Assembly (NCBI RefSeq): GCF_022601685.1 | Contig: NZ_JAKUML010000002.1 | Span: 62,001 to 126,000, forward strand | Reading direction: 5' to 3' | DNA length: 64,000 nt | From: Acinetobacter sedimenti | GTDB lineage: Bacteria; Pseudomonadota; Gammaproteobacteria; Pseudomonadales; Moraxellaceae | In this document: positions 1 to 7,845 of the stretch, one piece after another | Layout: every line of letters begins with the position of its first letter | How positions within the stretch are numbered: the first letter of the stretch is position 1 | Position numbers and translations under genes: made by a program | Notes under the pieces: generated by a model | The model's input: the letters and a program-made list of their open reading frames with translations, nothing else | The model's database searches: none | What the model was told of the DNA's origin: nothing

Positions 1-379
1 CATCCATAGTTTTGTCAGAAGACACTACAGAAGCCGTGACCTGCACTTCGTTAAAGTAACCTTCAGGGAACAATGGACGAATTGGACGGTCGATCAAACG
101 AGAAATTAATGTTTCCGCTTCAGATGCACGACCTTCACGCTTACCATAACCACCTGGGATACGACCCGCCGCATATTGCTTCTCTTGGTAGTTTACAGTG
201 AGTGGAAAGAAGTCTTGACCTGCTTTCGCTGTTGGCTGTGCAACCACTGCAACAAGTACACTGACGCCACCCATAGTGACAAGCACAGAGTTAGCTTGAC
301 GTGCAACACGACCAGTTTCTAAAACAACAGTGTGCTGACCATATTGGAATTCTTTACGAACAAGATTAAACATAGACAT
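1..379 (-). CDS. pnp: Polyribonucleotide nucleotidyltransferase (PNPase), N-terminal part
   Basis: Only about the first 126 codons are inside the window; the gene runs off the left edge. PNPase degrades RNA 3' to 5' by phosphorolysis and is a core part of the RNA degradosome. The translated part is the first RNase PH-like domain, with the family hallmarks GGYGKREGR and [13 protein letters not shown]. Two in-frame ATGs are possible, at 379 and 373. An AGGA at 391-394 lies 11 nt from the first and 17 nt from the second, so 379 is preferred. It lies downstream of rpsO in the same direction, the usual rpsO-pnp arrangement. Confidence 0.95.
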   Translation of the reverse strand, partial: MSMFNLVRKEFQYGQHTVVLETGRVARQANSVLVTMGGVSVLVAVVAQPTAKAGQDFFPLTVNYQEKQYAAGRIPGGYGKREGRASEAETLISRLIDRPIRPLFPEGYFNEVQVTASVVSSDKTMD

Positions 380-746
380 GTTTTATTTTTTCCTAATTGT
401 TTAATGGGGACTTCGAAAAACAACCTATCTTGGCAACTTTTTCGATCTTCCCTAATACTGGTTTTATCTTTGGTAGAAAGCCCCTAAGGTTTGGCATTGC
501 ATCAATCTTTTTTATTTCTATTTTTATCGCGGTAACACACGATATAAATCTCGAAATACTGAATGAAATGCCATGGCAAAGCTTAGAAGCTGTTTTCGAC
601 CATTAAAACCAATTTACTTCATACAATGTAAGCCGACTAATCGACTCTCTTTTTTCGCTCAAGATACAAATTTTCATTTGTGGCTCAAGCTTATACGATT
701 TTTGATCAGATAAAAACCCGAACAAAACCTTTCACGACAAACAAAA
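380..746 (-). other. rpsO-pnp intergenic leader
   Basis: About 370 bases without a credible gene. A plus-strand open frame at 397-606 has no family resemblance and overlaps the pnp leader, so it is not called. On the minus strand this is the untranslated leader of pnp. In E. coli the equivalent leader is cleaved by RNase III for autoregulation. I see AT-rich sequence with short complementary stretches here, but no hairpin I would assign to that role with confidence. Confidence 0.4.
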
Positions 747-767
747 GAAGAGGCTTATCGCCCCTTC
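747..767 (-). terminator. Possible rpsO terminator or attenuating hairpin
   Basis: Read leftward, a short stem (AAGGGGC paired with GCCTCTT, with a G-T pair) is followed by a T-rich run. It lies about 40 bases past the rpsO stop. It is weak and may let transcription through into pnp. Confidence 0.4.
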
Positions 768-804
768 AATTTATACCAGTCTATTCGTCTTACTAAGCAA
801 CAGC

Positions 805-1074
805 TTAACGACGAAGACCTAGCTCACCGATCAATGCAACATAACGTGCATGATCTTTACCATTTAGATAATCAAGCAATTTACGACGTTGGTTTACTTT
901 ACGAATCAAACCACGACGGCTGTGATGGTCGTGTTTGTGTGATTTAAAGTGACCTTGTAAATCGTTGATTTGAGCAGTTAACAATGCAACTTGCACTTCT
1001 GGCGAACCAGTGTCATTCTCAGCACGTGCAAATTTTGCGATGATTTCTGCGCGATCTTGGTTAGTTAAAGCCAT
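805..1074 (-). CDS. rpsO: 30S ribosomal protein S15
   Basis: An 89-residue protein, the normal S15 length, with the family sequence [11 protein letters not shown] and the C-terminal [10 protein letters not shown]15 binds 16S rRNA early in assembly of the small-subunit platform. Two consecutive ATGs occur at 1077 and 1074. A GGAG at 1082-1085 gives a 7-nt spacing to 1074 but only 4 nt to 1077, so 1074 (MALTNQ) is chosen. It is followed in the same direction by pnp. Confidence 0.97.
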   Translation of the reverse strand: MALTNQDRAEIIAKFARAENDTGSPEVQVALLTAQINDLQGHFKSHKHDHHSRRGLIRKVNQRRKLLDYLNGKDHARYVALIGELGLRR

Positions 1075-1187
1075 CATGTATCTCCGAGATGCTTAAAAGT
1101 TCTATTAGCGATATTTCAAGTAGTTCAGATGAATTGAAACGATTCATCAAAAATACCTATGCCGTGCATCACTACAGCAAGTGCGAC

Positions 1188-1216
1188 ATTCTAATGTAAT
1201 TTGGCTTTCTTTGCAA
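1188..1216 (-). promoter_or_regulatory. Putative sigma70 promoter for rpsO
   Basis: On the minus strand, TTGCAA (1211-1216) and TAGAAT (1188-1193) are separated by exactly 17 bases, close to the sigma70 consensus. The site is about 110 bases upstream of the rpsO start, with no gene between. Confidence 0.55.
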
Positions 1217-1256
1217 AAGCATTGTGGTAATTTTCCAACATATTTTACGATGCAAA

Positions 1257-1297
1257 AACAATAACGCCGATCCCTTTCGGAATCGGCGTTATTGTTT
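1257..1297 (-). terminator. Rho-independent terminator (leftward)
   Basis: Arms of about 15 bases (AACAATAACGCCGAT and ATCGGCGTTATTGTT) surround a short loop. Read leftward the stem is followed by a run of five T. It separates the rpsO promoter from whatever is transcribed from the right, meaning recD or the structured region next to it. Confidence 0.8.
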
Positions 1298-1715
1298 AGG
1301 CTAACAACATTATTTTATTATTATTTTTTGATCTCATCCCTAAGACCTGCTTTAATTCATCTCTTTTTGTTGTAACACACCCCTGTGTTCTTAAAAAACC
1401 AATTTAGTTTTGCTAAATCGATTTGATAGACGCATTTTGTCAAATGACGCGTTGTAGGAATATAAGAAATATTAGACATTAGTTGTAAGCAATTGCTTAC
1501 AAAAATACAAAATATAATATAATTTCAATAAGTTAGTATTTTTTATTTTTCAAGAATTGTCATTATTTTACTTTTTATGTCATATGATAGTTTTTGACAT
1601 TTGTCGTAATTGGTCAATAATTTTGGTTAATTTTTATGCAATTTGATGCAAAAATACAGTGGTGCTCATGTGTTTTGGATGACGTTGAATCAATGATCTA
1701 TTTCAGGCAAAATAA
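1298..1715. other. Gene-free AT-rich stretch
   Basis: No coding frame of note. It is strongly AT-rich and holds several short inverted repeats, the clearest being the 18-bp perfect palindrome at 1484-1501. No promoter can be assigned with confidence. Confidence 0.5.
1484..1501. repeat. 18-bp palindrome TGTAAG-N6-CTTACA, copy 1
   Basis: TGTAAGCAATTGCTTACA is a perfect palindrome, which extends to 20 bases if the flanking T and A are counted. A near-identical site with the same half-sites and spacer length occurs at 1923-1940, just past the recD stop. The form suggests a dimeric DNA-binding protein site, but the binder is unknown. Confidence 0.6.
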
Positions 1716-1749
1716 AAGCCCTATAGTCTCTCCCAAAACTATAAGGCTT
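1716..1749 (-). terminator. Terminator-like hairpin (leftward)
   Basis: Arms of about 11 bases (CTATAAGGCTT and AAGCCCTATAG, one mismatch) are followed leftward by a T-rich run (TTTTATTTT). It would end a leftward transcript from the structured region 1750-1940 or read-through from recD. Confidence 0.6.
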
Positions 1750-1922
1750 AAGGTACTGCAATCTCTGCTGAGATAGAGTTTCACTTACGTCACTGTAAGT
1801 CCGCAAAGTCTCTCGACCGTTTATATAATTTAGTGCGGTACGCTTAATCATCCATAACTAAGCTGTGAAACCATCATCGCAAAAGCTTGGGTATTCAACT
1901 AGAGGTGAATCACCTTGATTAA
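1750..1922 (-). other. Structured non-coding stretch, possible small RNA
   Basis: No credible coding frame. Read leftward it contains consecutive small hairpins: GGTGA/TCACC near 1905-1916, ACTTAC-N6-GTAAGT at 1783-1800 and ATCTC/GAGAT near 1760-1775. It ends in the terminator-like hairpin at 1716-1749. This is compatible with a leftward small RNA or a processed recD 3' region. I do not recognise it as 6S, 4.5S, tmRNA or RNase P RNA. Confidence 0.3.
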
Positions 1923-1940
1923 TGTAAGCATTTACTTACA
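1923..1940. repeat. Palindrome TGTAAG-N6-CTTACA, copy 2
   Basis: TGTAAGCATTTACTTACA directly follows the recD stop codon (1941-1943 on the minus strand). It has the same half-sites and the same 6-base spacer as the palindrome at 1484-1501. Confidence 0.6.
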
Positions 1941-3782
1941 TCAATTCACAATCTTTGTACACTCTGCATCTGCCAAAGCACGAATGATCTGCTGACTCAG
2001 CCCACTGTGACGCTGTGTCCGCACCGCTAGACTATGTTCAAGCATATCTATCGAACTGAGTACACTCACCATTTTTTTCGATCGTGTAATCGCTGTATAA
2101 AGTAATTCTTTCCCCATTAATCGCTGTGCTGATTGATCCAACACCACTGCGACATGGTCAAATTCCGAGCCTTGTGATTTATGAATGGTCAACGCAAATG
2201 CAGTTTGGATGCTTTGTGGCAATCTCGCCACGGCGATCCATTTATCTAAACTTGGGAAGTAGACTTCGAGCTGTTCTCGTTTTTCAGGGTGCGGTAGACA
2301 GATACCGATATCGCCATTGGATACACCAAGTTGATAATCATTACTGCTCACCATCACCGCACGACCAACAAACCATTCGCTGTCTTGCACCAGATTTAAG
2401 GCATGTTTGAGATGTTGAGTCATGGCAAGGTTAATCTGTGCCAAGCCAAGCGCACCATGACGCATCGCCACTAAAATTCGATACTGATCAAAAGTTTGCG
2501 CAACCTGTTGATGACTCACTTTAGCTTCAAGATAATCTTTTAAAATCGAAAAATATGCCTGATAGCCAAGTGCCAACTGTCGATAAATGGCTATCAATGT
2601 GGATGTGCTGAGTGGTATATTTTCAGATTGCTCCAATGAATAAAATCCCAACCAATCGATATTGACCTGTTTTAAAGTGGGAATCTCATCGCCAAGTTGA
2701 AGCATCTGCGGTTGAGCATTTTCTAGAAAATCTGCATAACTCGGGCGGGCTGTGGCATAGATCAACTTAGCAAATTTCCCAATTTTGGCATCATCGACAA
2801 AACGGCGACTATGCTTCAATTGCACATGGCACTGTTGCAATGCAGGGACTTGCTGAAAGTCTGCGAGTACATAACCGACATCTACAGATGTAAGCTGATT
2901 CGCATCTCCCAATAAAATGAGTCGAGTAGACGGTTCGATCGCATCAAATAATAGCTTCGCCAAATGTAAATCTAGCATCGACGCTTCATCGACCACGATC
3001 ACATCGTAGCCAAGCGGTCGTGACGCATCAAAACTTGGTACACCTCGATCGCCAATGCCGAGCAAGCGGTGAATGGTCTGTGTCTTTTGATGGGCAAAAT
3101 CAGGATGATACAACCCCGCATCTAGCAATTTCGGATTTTGAAAGGCTTTTTGTAATGCTTCTTGCATACGTTGTGCTGCTTTTCCTGTCGGGGCAACCAT
3201 AGCAATACGCATGTCTGGATAGATTCTTTTCAACACCGCAACGATATGCGTCAATACAAAGGTTTTGCCTGTCCCTGGTCCACCTGTGATTAAACTGAAT
3301 GCAGAATTGATGCCCTGAACCAGTGCCTGCTGTTGGTAATTATCTTCAAATAAGTTCAGATATGGAGCTAAATCTACTTGCTGCACTTGCTCTGACAATA
3401 AGCTTGCAATTCGCTGTGACAACGTCTGCTCATACGACCAATAGCGCTGTAAATACAATCGCCTATGATCCCAAAACATCGGTTTTAATTGCTTTAGCGT
3501 AGATAAGTCTTGCGCTTGATACTCGCTAACATCGAGTAGAAAGTCATTGATATTTTGTGGTTTTCCAGACAGTGCAATACAGCTATCACCACTTTCTAAT
3601 GCATCACTTAAAGCAAGCAAATAATTTTGCACAAGTGTTTGATTTTCTTTGCTTAAACGATGATTTTGTGTATTGATTTGAGGTAAATAGCCACTCCACA
3701 ATGTAGCCCATGTCGGAGTATTTGTATCATCTAAATTTTGGCTTAGGCCTTGATTAATCACTGGATTATCCTTATTTGACAT
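1941..3782 (-). CDS. recD: Exodeoxyribonuclease V subunit alpha (RecD helicase)
   Basis: RecD is the 5'-3' helicase of the RecBCD enzyme, which processes double-strand breaks. Visible motifs are Walker A GGPGTGKT (about residue 167), VVDEASMLD, LLGDANQLTSV, the late helicase motif LTIHKSQGSEFD and YTAITRSKK. The open frame extends upstream to a GTG at 3878, but those 32 codons are a 12-bp tandem array of DnaA-box-like sequence and encode a V-D-x-x repeat unlike any RecD I know. The first ATG, at 3782, gives 613 residues, near the E. coli length (608). Neither start has a strong ribosome site. It is last in the recC-recB-recD operon. Confidence 0.93.
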   Translation of the reverse strand: MSNKDNPVINQGLSQNLDDTNTPTWATLWSGYLPQINTQNHRLSKENQTLVQNYLLALSDALESGDSCIALSGKPQNINDFLLDVSEYQAQDLSTLKQLKPMFWDHRRLYLQRYWSYEQTLSQRIASLLSEQVQQVDLAPYLNLFEDNYQQQALVQGINSAFSLITGGPGTGKTFVLTHIVAVLKRIYPDMRIAMVAPTGKAAQRMQEALQKAFQNPKLLDAGLYHPDFAHQKTQTIHRLLGIGDRGVPSFDASRPLGYDVIVVDEASMLDLHLAKLLFDAIEPSTRLILLGDANQLTSVDVGYVLADFQQVPALQQCHVQLKHSRRFVDDAKIGKFAKLIYATARPSYADFLENAQPQMLQLGDEIPTLKQVNIDWLGFYSLEQSENIPLSTSTLIAIYRQLALGYQAYFSILKDYLEAKVSHQQVAQTFDQYRILVAMRHGALGLAQINLAMTQHLKHALNLVQDSEWFVGRAVMVSSNDYQLGVSNGDIGICLPHPEKREQLEVYFPSLDKWIAVARLPQSIQTAFALTIHKSQGSEFDHVAVVLDQSAQRLMGKELLYTAITRSKKMVSVLSSIDMLEHSLAVRTQRHSGLSQQIIRALADAECTKIVN

Positions 3783-3786
3783 CTGC

Positions 3787-3879
3787 TTATCCGCATAGTT
3801 ATTCACATATTTATCTACATGTTTATCAACAAAGCTATCAACAGAGTTATCCACTTGATTGTTCACAACTTTATCCACA
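3787..3879. repeat. Array of eight DnaA-box-like 9-mers at 12-bp intervals
   Basis: Plus-strand 9-mers start at 3787, 3799, 3811, 3823, 3835, 3847, 3859 and 3871, exactly 12 bases apart and all in the same orientation. In order they read TTATCCGCA, TTATTCACA, TTATCTACA, TTATCAACA, CTATCAACA, TTATCCACT, TTGTTCACA and TTATCCACA. Each has 0-2 mismatches to the canonical DnaA box TTATCCACA. The array sits between the recB stop and the preferred recD ATG. Confidence 0.75.
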
Positions 3880-3928
3880 AGTTGATATTTCTCTGCAATG
3901 AAAGCTCAAATTTCCACTTATACTTCGT

Positions 3929-3961
3929 TTTTGCACAGGGTTTTACACAAAGTTATCCACA
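3929..3961. repeat. Three further DnaA-box-like 9-mers at 12-bp spacing
   Basis: TTTTGCACA (3929), TTTTACACA (3941) and TTATCCACA (3953) keep the 12-bp period and the orientation of the main array. They overlap the recB stop codon (3943-3945) and its last codons. A further perfect box in the opposite orientation lies at 4055-4063 inside recB. Confidence 0.65.
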
Positions 3962-6900
3962 GCACCATTATTTACAACATTGCTGCCAAGCAATTGATCT
4001 AACTCGAGAATTAAATCTAAATCCGCTTGCCAATACATCACACCATAGTTTTTTTGTGGATAACTTGATAATTTCGTGGTTTGCATCCCTCGAAGATATA
4101 AGTAATTCGCCGAGCCAAGATGATTGTCCGGCTGATAATCCGCTAGATGTGTCAATAGATAACGATGTAATGCAACAAGATAAAGCGATGCTTGAAGCCA
4201 ATAACTGGAATGACGCATATTTTCACTGATCTGCGGATGATCATAATCTTGCACATATTCGCCTAAGAAATTACTTTTAAAATCAGCAATGTGGTATTTC
4301 ACACCATCGAAATACACCAAGTCGATTGAACCATTCAGATACCGTGCTGTAACTGCATGATCAAACTCGGGCAAATCTAAACCATGCTTTGCAAAAAGTT
4401 GATGAATGCGCTGCGTATCAAAACGTCGATCTGCCAAAGCCAAATAAAATGGAAACTCATGGCTACGATCGCTACGCTGTAATTGATTTAAAGTTAAATC
4501 ATCATGTAGCGGTGTGGACAACACTTGTGTTATCCACAGGTGTAGTGCATTTTTCAGCCAAGCATTCATTTCTTCCGCATTGCGCTCAGGGAAATCTTTC
4601 ACGTAAGCATCGCACAGCATAGACCACAAACCGTATTGATTCATCTTGGAGTGCAGTTGTTTCGTCCAATACTGATCATTTTGAAAATCAATGACTTCAA
4701 ACAATTCATGTAAGCAATTTCCAGCATTAGTGCCTTTGGGAAAATGTCTGCGAATCCAATCGAGTTGAATCAATTCACTAGCTAGCGTCGGTGCAATCGT
4801 CGAAACTTCTCCAGCAAAAATGACAAAATTGTCTAGCACAATTTCATCTTCTGCAGGCATTATTTGTAAGGTGTTATCTGCGATTTGATCGAGCAATTGC
4901 CCATGACCGCCCTGTTGATGCACAGCAATTGCACTAAAACTGGTGCGAGTCTGCGGATAAAATCGCTGTGTTGGATAATCAATGGCGTTTAAAGTCTGCA
5001 CTTGATGTTTGCTCGGCTGATAACGCTGTTCCATTATGCCTTGTGGAATCTGGAAATTTTCCGCTTTTAAACTCTCATGCTCAAACGCATCCGCCTGAGC
5101 ATCAAGCCAAAACTTGATTCCGCCTTTATATTTTTTCGGCTTGGTCATTACAGGAAAATAGGCGTAAAGTCGATAACTCGCTCGGGTAATCGCCACATAC
5201 CACAGCCGATGATTTTCTGCACAAAACTTCTCAATATTTGCTTGTTGGGCTTCGTCATTATCGACAATCGCCTCTTTGGAAATAGCAATAATCCGCTCTT
5301 GCGCTTTGTTGTCTTTTTCAGCGCCGACACCCTCTTTATCCGATTGATAAAAGGCGAGCTTTTGTTTGGACAAGTCGATGGTTTGACTGGCTTTCATCAG
5401 AAAAACAATTTTAAACTCCAAACCTTTCGACTTGTGAATAGTCATCAAATGCACACCTGACTCACTGCTCAGCTTGCGCTCAAGTTCCCATTCCCGCTGT
5501 GCAGGCGAACCGAGTTGCAGTTGATACCAATGCAACACATGCTGTAAACCGTGCGACTGTTGCCCCGATTGTTGACTGATGAGCTCAACGATATGTCGTG
5601 TATTGACGATACTTCGCTCGGCATCCATCCCCATATTCTGGGCAAGGTTTTGCCAAAATTGATACTGCGTCGCCAAATATTGCCATGCCACCAAAAAGCC
5701 TTTGCTGAGCCACAATTGTCGAGCTTGACGGAACTGTTGCATGTGTTGACTTAAAGCATCAGCATCATTGGAAAATCGCTGAAAATCTGAAGCCTTTAAA
5801 CCGATCAATGGCGTCAGTAACGCACGCTTGAGCACTGCATCTCGTTCAGGTCGTTCAATCGCCACCAGTATCGCCGCCACATCTTTTGCCGAAGTACTTT
5901 CAAAGACACTGCGCTGTGCAGTCCGATTGACATCAATGCCCAGTTTTTCTAACTGTTTTTGTACTTCGCTGAGTTGATGATGACTATTGGCAAGCACGGC
6001 AATATCACTGGCTTCAATCTGTATTTTTGCATCAGCATCTTGTAGAAAGAGTTTTTCTTCTTGCGCATAAATCAACAATTCACGGATTTTATGCGCAATC
6101 AAATAGGCTTCATTGGCATCTTTTTCCAACTCGACAAAGCGCAGTGGTTGCAAATCAGGCTTGCCATGTTCCACCAAATAACTTGCGCTATCTTTGCCTG
6201 CCTGTGCAGGATAATAATCGATTTCCTCACCAAATTGCATTTGTCGTTGAAACAGCGCATCGACCGCTTCAACCAAACGGGGTGTAGAACGGAAATTGTG
6301 CTGTAGCCGATAAAAACTGCCGTGCTTGGAAGCAATATCGTTAAAGGCGTTGAGATAGGTCAGCACATCACCACCACGGAAGCCATAAATCGCCTGTTTC
6401 GGATCGCCAACCGCAATAAAACAGCCTTGCGTATAACGTGTCGCATCACGCCACACCGCTTGCAACATATTGTCTTGTTCTTGGTTGGTATCTTGAAATT
6501 CATCGACCAAAATAATCGGATAGCGTTGCTGTATCGCCTCCGCCAAGACTTTGCCACGTTCACCTGTTAGTGCATCGCTGAGGCTACGAGTCTGTTGGCT
6601 AAAAGTGGTTTCACCTGATTGATAAAGCAAATGGGGAAGTTTTTGTTTGACCTGAACAGTGAGGTAATAATGCAAATATAAATCGAGCTGTGCCAAGTTT
6701 TGATGAATTTTTTGGTTTTGCTGACAGAGTGCAAATAAGGCTTGAATCAATGGATTTTGATAAAATTTTTGGGCAACATCTTCAGGACATTTTTTTGAAA
6801 AAATGCTTTCCCGCATTTGTCCTTTGGAGTCTAAAAAAACTTGATAAACCTGCCGAAAAGCACTTTGTGCTGAGGCTTGAAAATAGCTTAATGGATAATT

Positions 6901-7833
6901 CTGATCGAGTTGTTGAATGGCTTTGGGTAACACATCTTTAAATATAGAATTAAATTTATCATTGCGAAAAGACTGCTTGCTGACAAAGGCATAATACTCA
7001 CCTTTTAAATCAAAATATGGTCGTAACTCAGCCATATTCTCATCATTAAACTGTTTAATCACCTCAGCGACATAGGGCTGAAAACTTGCCAAATCAACCT
7101 GCGGTGCATCGACCACTTGCAACTTGGCTTGGTTAAAATTCAAGGTGTTATGAATGGTACTGAGATAATGATCTACCGAACCAAGATGACGGCTCATCAG
7201 CAACACATCGACCAATTCTTGTGGCTGATGTTGTAGCCATGCACGTAGCTCGTCATGCACCAGTTGATAGGGATATTGTTTTTCATTTTCAGCAATTTGC
7301 CGTATTTGTACTTCACCACTATCAAAGGCAAATTCACGCAATGTCTTTTGAATAAAACTATCAATCGTACCAACAAATAACTCATCTAAGCTATCAATCA
7401 CCAGTTTTAAACGATTAACTAAATAGACAAAATTATGTGTTGGATTTTCGTCATCTTGCGGATTATTTTGACTTGAATTTTCCAGTTTAAATTGTTGAAA
7501 AATAATCTGTGCCAAAGGATCGCTAAGCGACATTTCCGCCTGTGCGATTTGTTCCTCACTGCGAAATGACTGCCACACTTTGGTGTGGCTGTAAATTTCT
7601 TGTAGACGCTTACGAATCCGAGATTTTAATTCCGCCGCCGCCGCACGGGTAAAGGTTGTGGCGATCACTTGGCGAGGCAAATATTTTTCCACCAAGATAC
7701 GCACCATCAGACTAGACAATGTCCACGTCTTTCCTGTGCCTGCCGAAGCTTCGATCAAGTGCAAACCACTAAGTGTTAAATGCTTCAGCGGTTGATCTTG
7801 ATAGTGCACAGCGGCCTTCATATTGGAAGTCAT
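3943..7833 (-). CDS. recB: Exodeoxyribonuclease V subunit beta (RecB helicase-nuclease)
   Basis: RecB is the 3'-5' helicase and the only nuclease of RecBCD. The 1296-residue product is somewhat longer than E. coli RecB (1180). Visible are Walker A ASAGTGKT (residues 29-36), VDEFQDTNQ, GDPKQAIYGFRGGD, HNFRSTPRLVEAV, TIHKSKGLEFKIVF and WYVAITRA. The C-terminal nuclease domain keeps the metal and catalytic residues, seen in GNCLHELFE, GSIDLVYF and HIADFKSN (His, Asp, Asp, Lys). The AGGAGCG ribosome site at 7841-7847 overlaps the recC stop, and only 12 bases separate the genes, so recC and recB are probably translationally coupled. Confidence 0.97.
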   Translation of the reverse strand: MTSNMKAAVHYQDQPLKHLTLSGLHLIEASAGTGKTWTLSSLMVRILVEKYLPRQVIATTFTRAAAAELKSRIRKRLQEIYSHTKVWQSFRSEEQIAQAEMSLSDPLAQIIFQQFKLENSSQNNPQDDENPTHNFVYLVNRLKLVIDSLDELFVGTIDSFIQKTLREFAFDSGEVQIRQIAENEKQYPYQLVHDELRAWLQHQPQELVDVLLMSRHLGSVDHYLSTIHNTLNFNQAKLQVVDAPQVDLASFQPYVAEVIKQFNDENMAELRPYFDLKGEYYAFVSKQSFRNDKFNSIFKDVLPKAIQQLDQNYPLSYFQASAQSAFRQVYQVFLDSKGQMRESIFSKKCPEDVAQKFYQNPLIQALFALCQQNQKIHQNLAQLDLYLHYYLTVQVKQKLPHLLYQSGETTFSQQTRSLSDALTGERGKVLAEAIQQRYPIILVDEFQDTNQEQDNMLQAVWRDATRYTQGCFIAVGDPKQAIYGFRGGDVLTYLNAFNDIASKHGSFYRLQHNFRSTPRLVEAVDALFQRQMQFGEEIDYYPAQAGKDSASYLVEHGKPDLQPLRFVELEKDANEAYLIAHKIRELLIYAQEEKLFLQDADAKIQIEASDIAVLANSHHQLSEVQKQLEKLGIDVNRTAQRSVFESTSAKDVAAILVAIERPERDAVLKRALLTPLIGLKASDFQRFSNDADALSQHMQQFRQARQLWLSKGFLVAWQYLATQYQFWQNLAQNMGMDAERSIVNTRHIVELISQQSGQQSHGLQHVLHWYQLQLGSPAQREWELERKLSSESGVHLMTIHKSKGLEFKIVFLMKASQTIDLSKQKLAFYQSDKEGVGAEKDNKAQERIIAISKEAIVDNDEAQQANIEKFCAENHRLWYVAITRASYRLYAYFPVMTKPKKYKGGIKFWLDAQADAFEHESLKAENFQIPQGIMEQRYQPSKHQVQTLNAIDYPTQRFYPQTRTSFSAIAVHQQGGHGQLLDQIADNTLQIMPAEDEIVLDNFVIFAGEVSTIAPTLASELIQLDWIRRHFPKGTNAGNCLHELFEVIDFQNDQYWTKQLHSKMNQYGLWSMLCDAYVKDFPERNAEEMNAWLKNALHLWITQVLSTPLHDDLTLNQLQRSDRSHEFPFYLALADRRFDTQRIHQLFAKHGLDLPEFDHAVTARYLNGSIDLVYFDGVKYHIADFKSNFLGEYVQDYDHPQISENMRHSSYWLQASLYLVALHRYLLTHLADYQPDNHLGSANYLYLRGMQTTKLSSYPQKNYGVMYWQADLDLILELDQLLGSNVVNNGAVDNFV

Positions 7834-7845
7834 ACGTATTCGCTC

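Noticed and set aside
397..606. Plus-strand 69-residue frame before pnp
   Set aside because: It overlaps the pnp leader on the opposite strand, has no ribosome site and shows no family resemblance.
3783..3878. Longer recD start at a GTG, giving a V-D-x-x repeat N-terminus
   Set aside because: The added 32 codons are the 12-bp DnaA-box-like array, they match no RecD N-terminus that I know, and no good ribosome site precedes the GTG.
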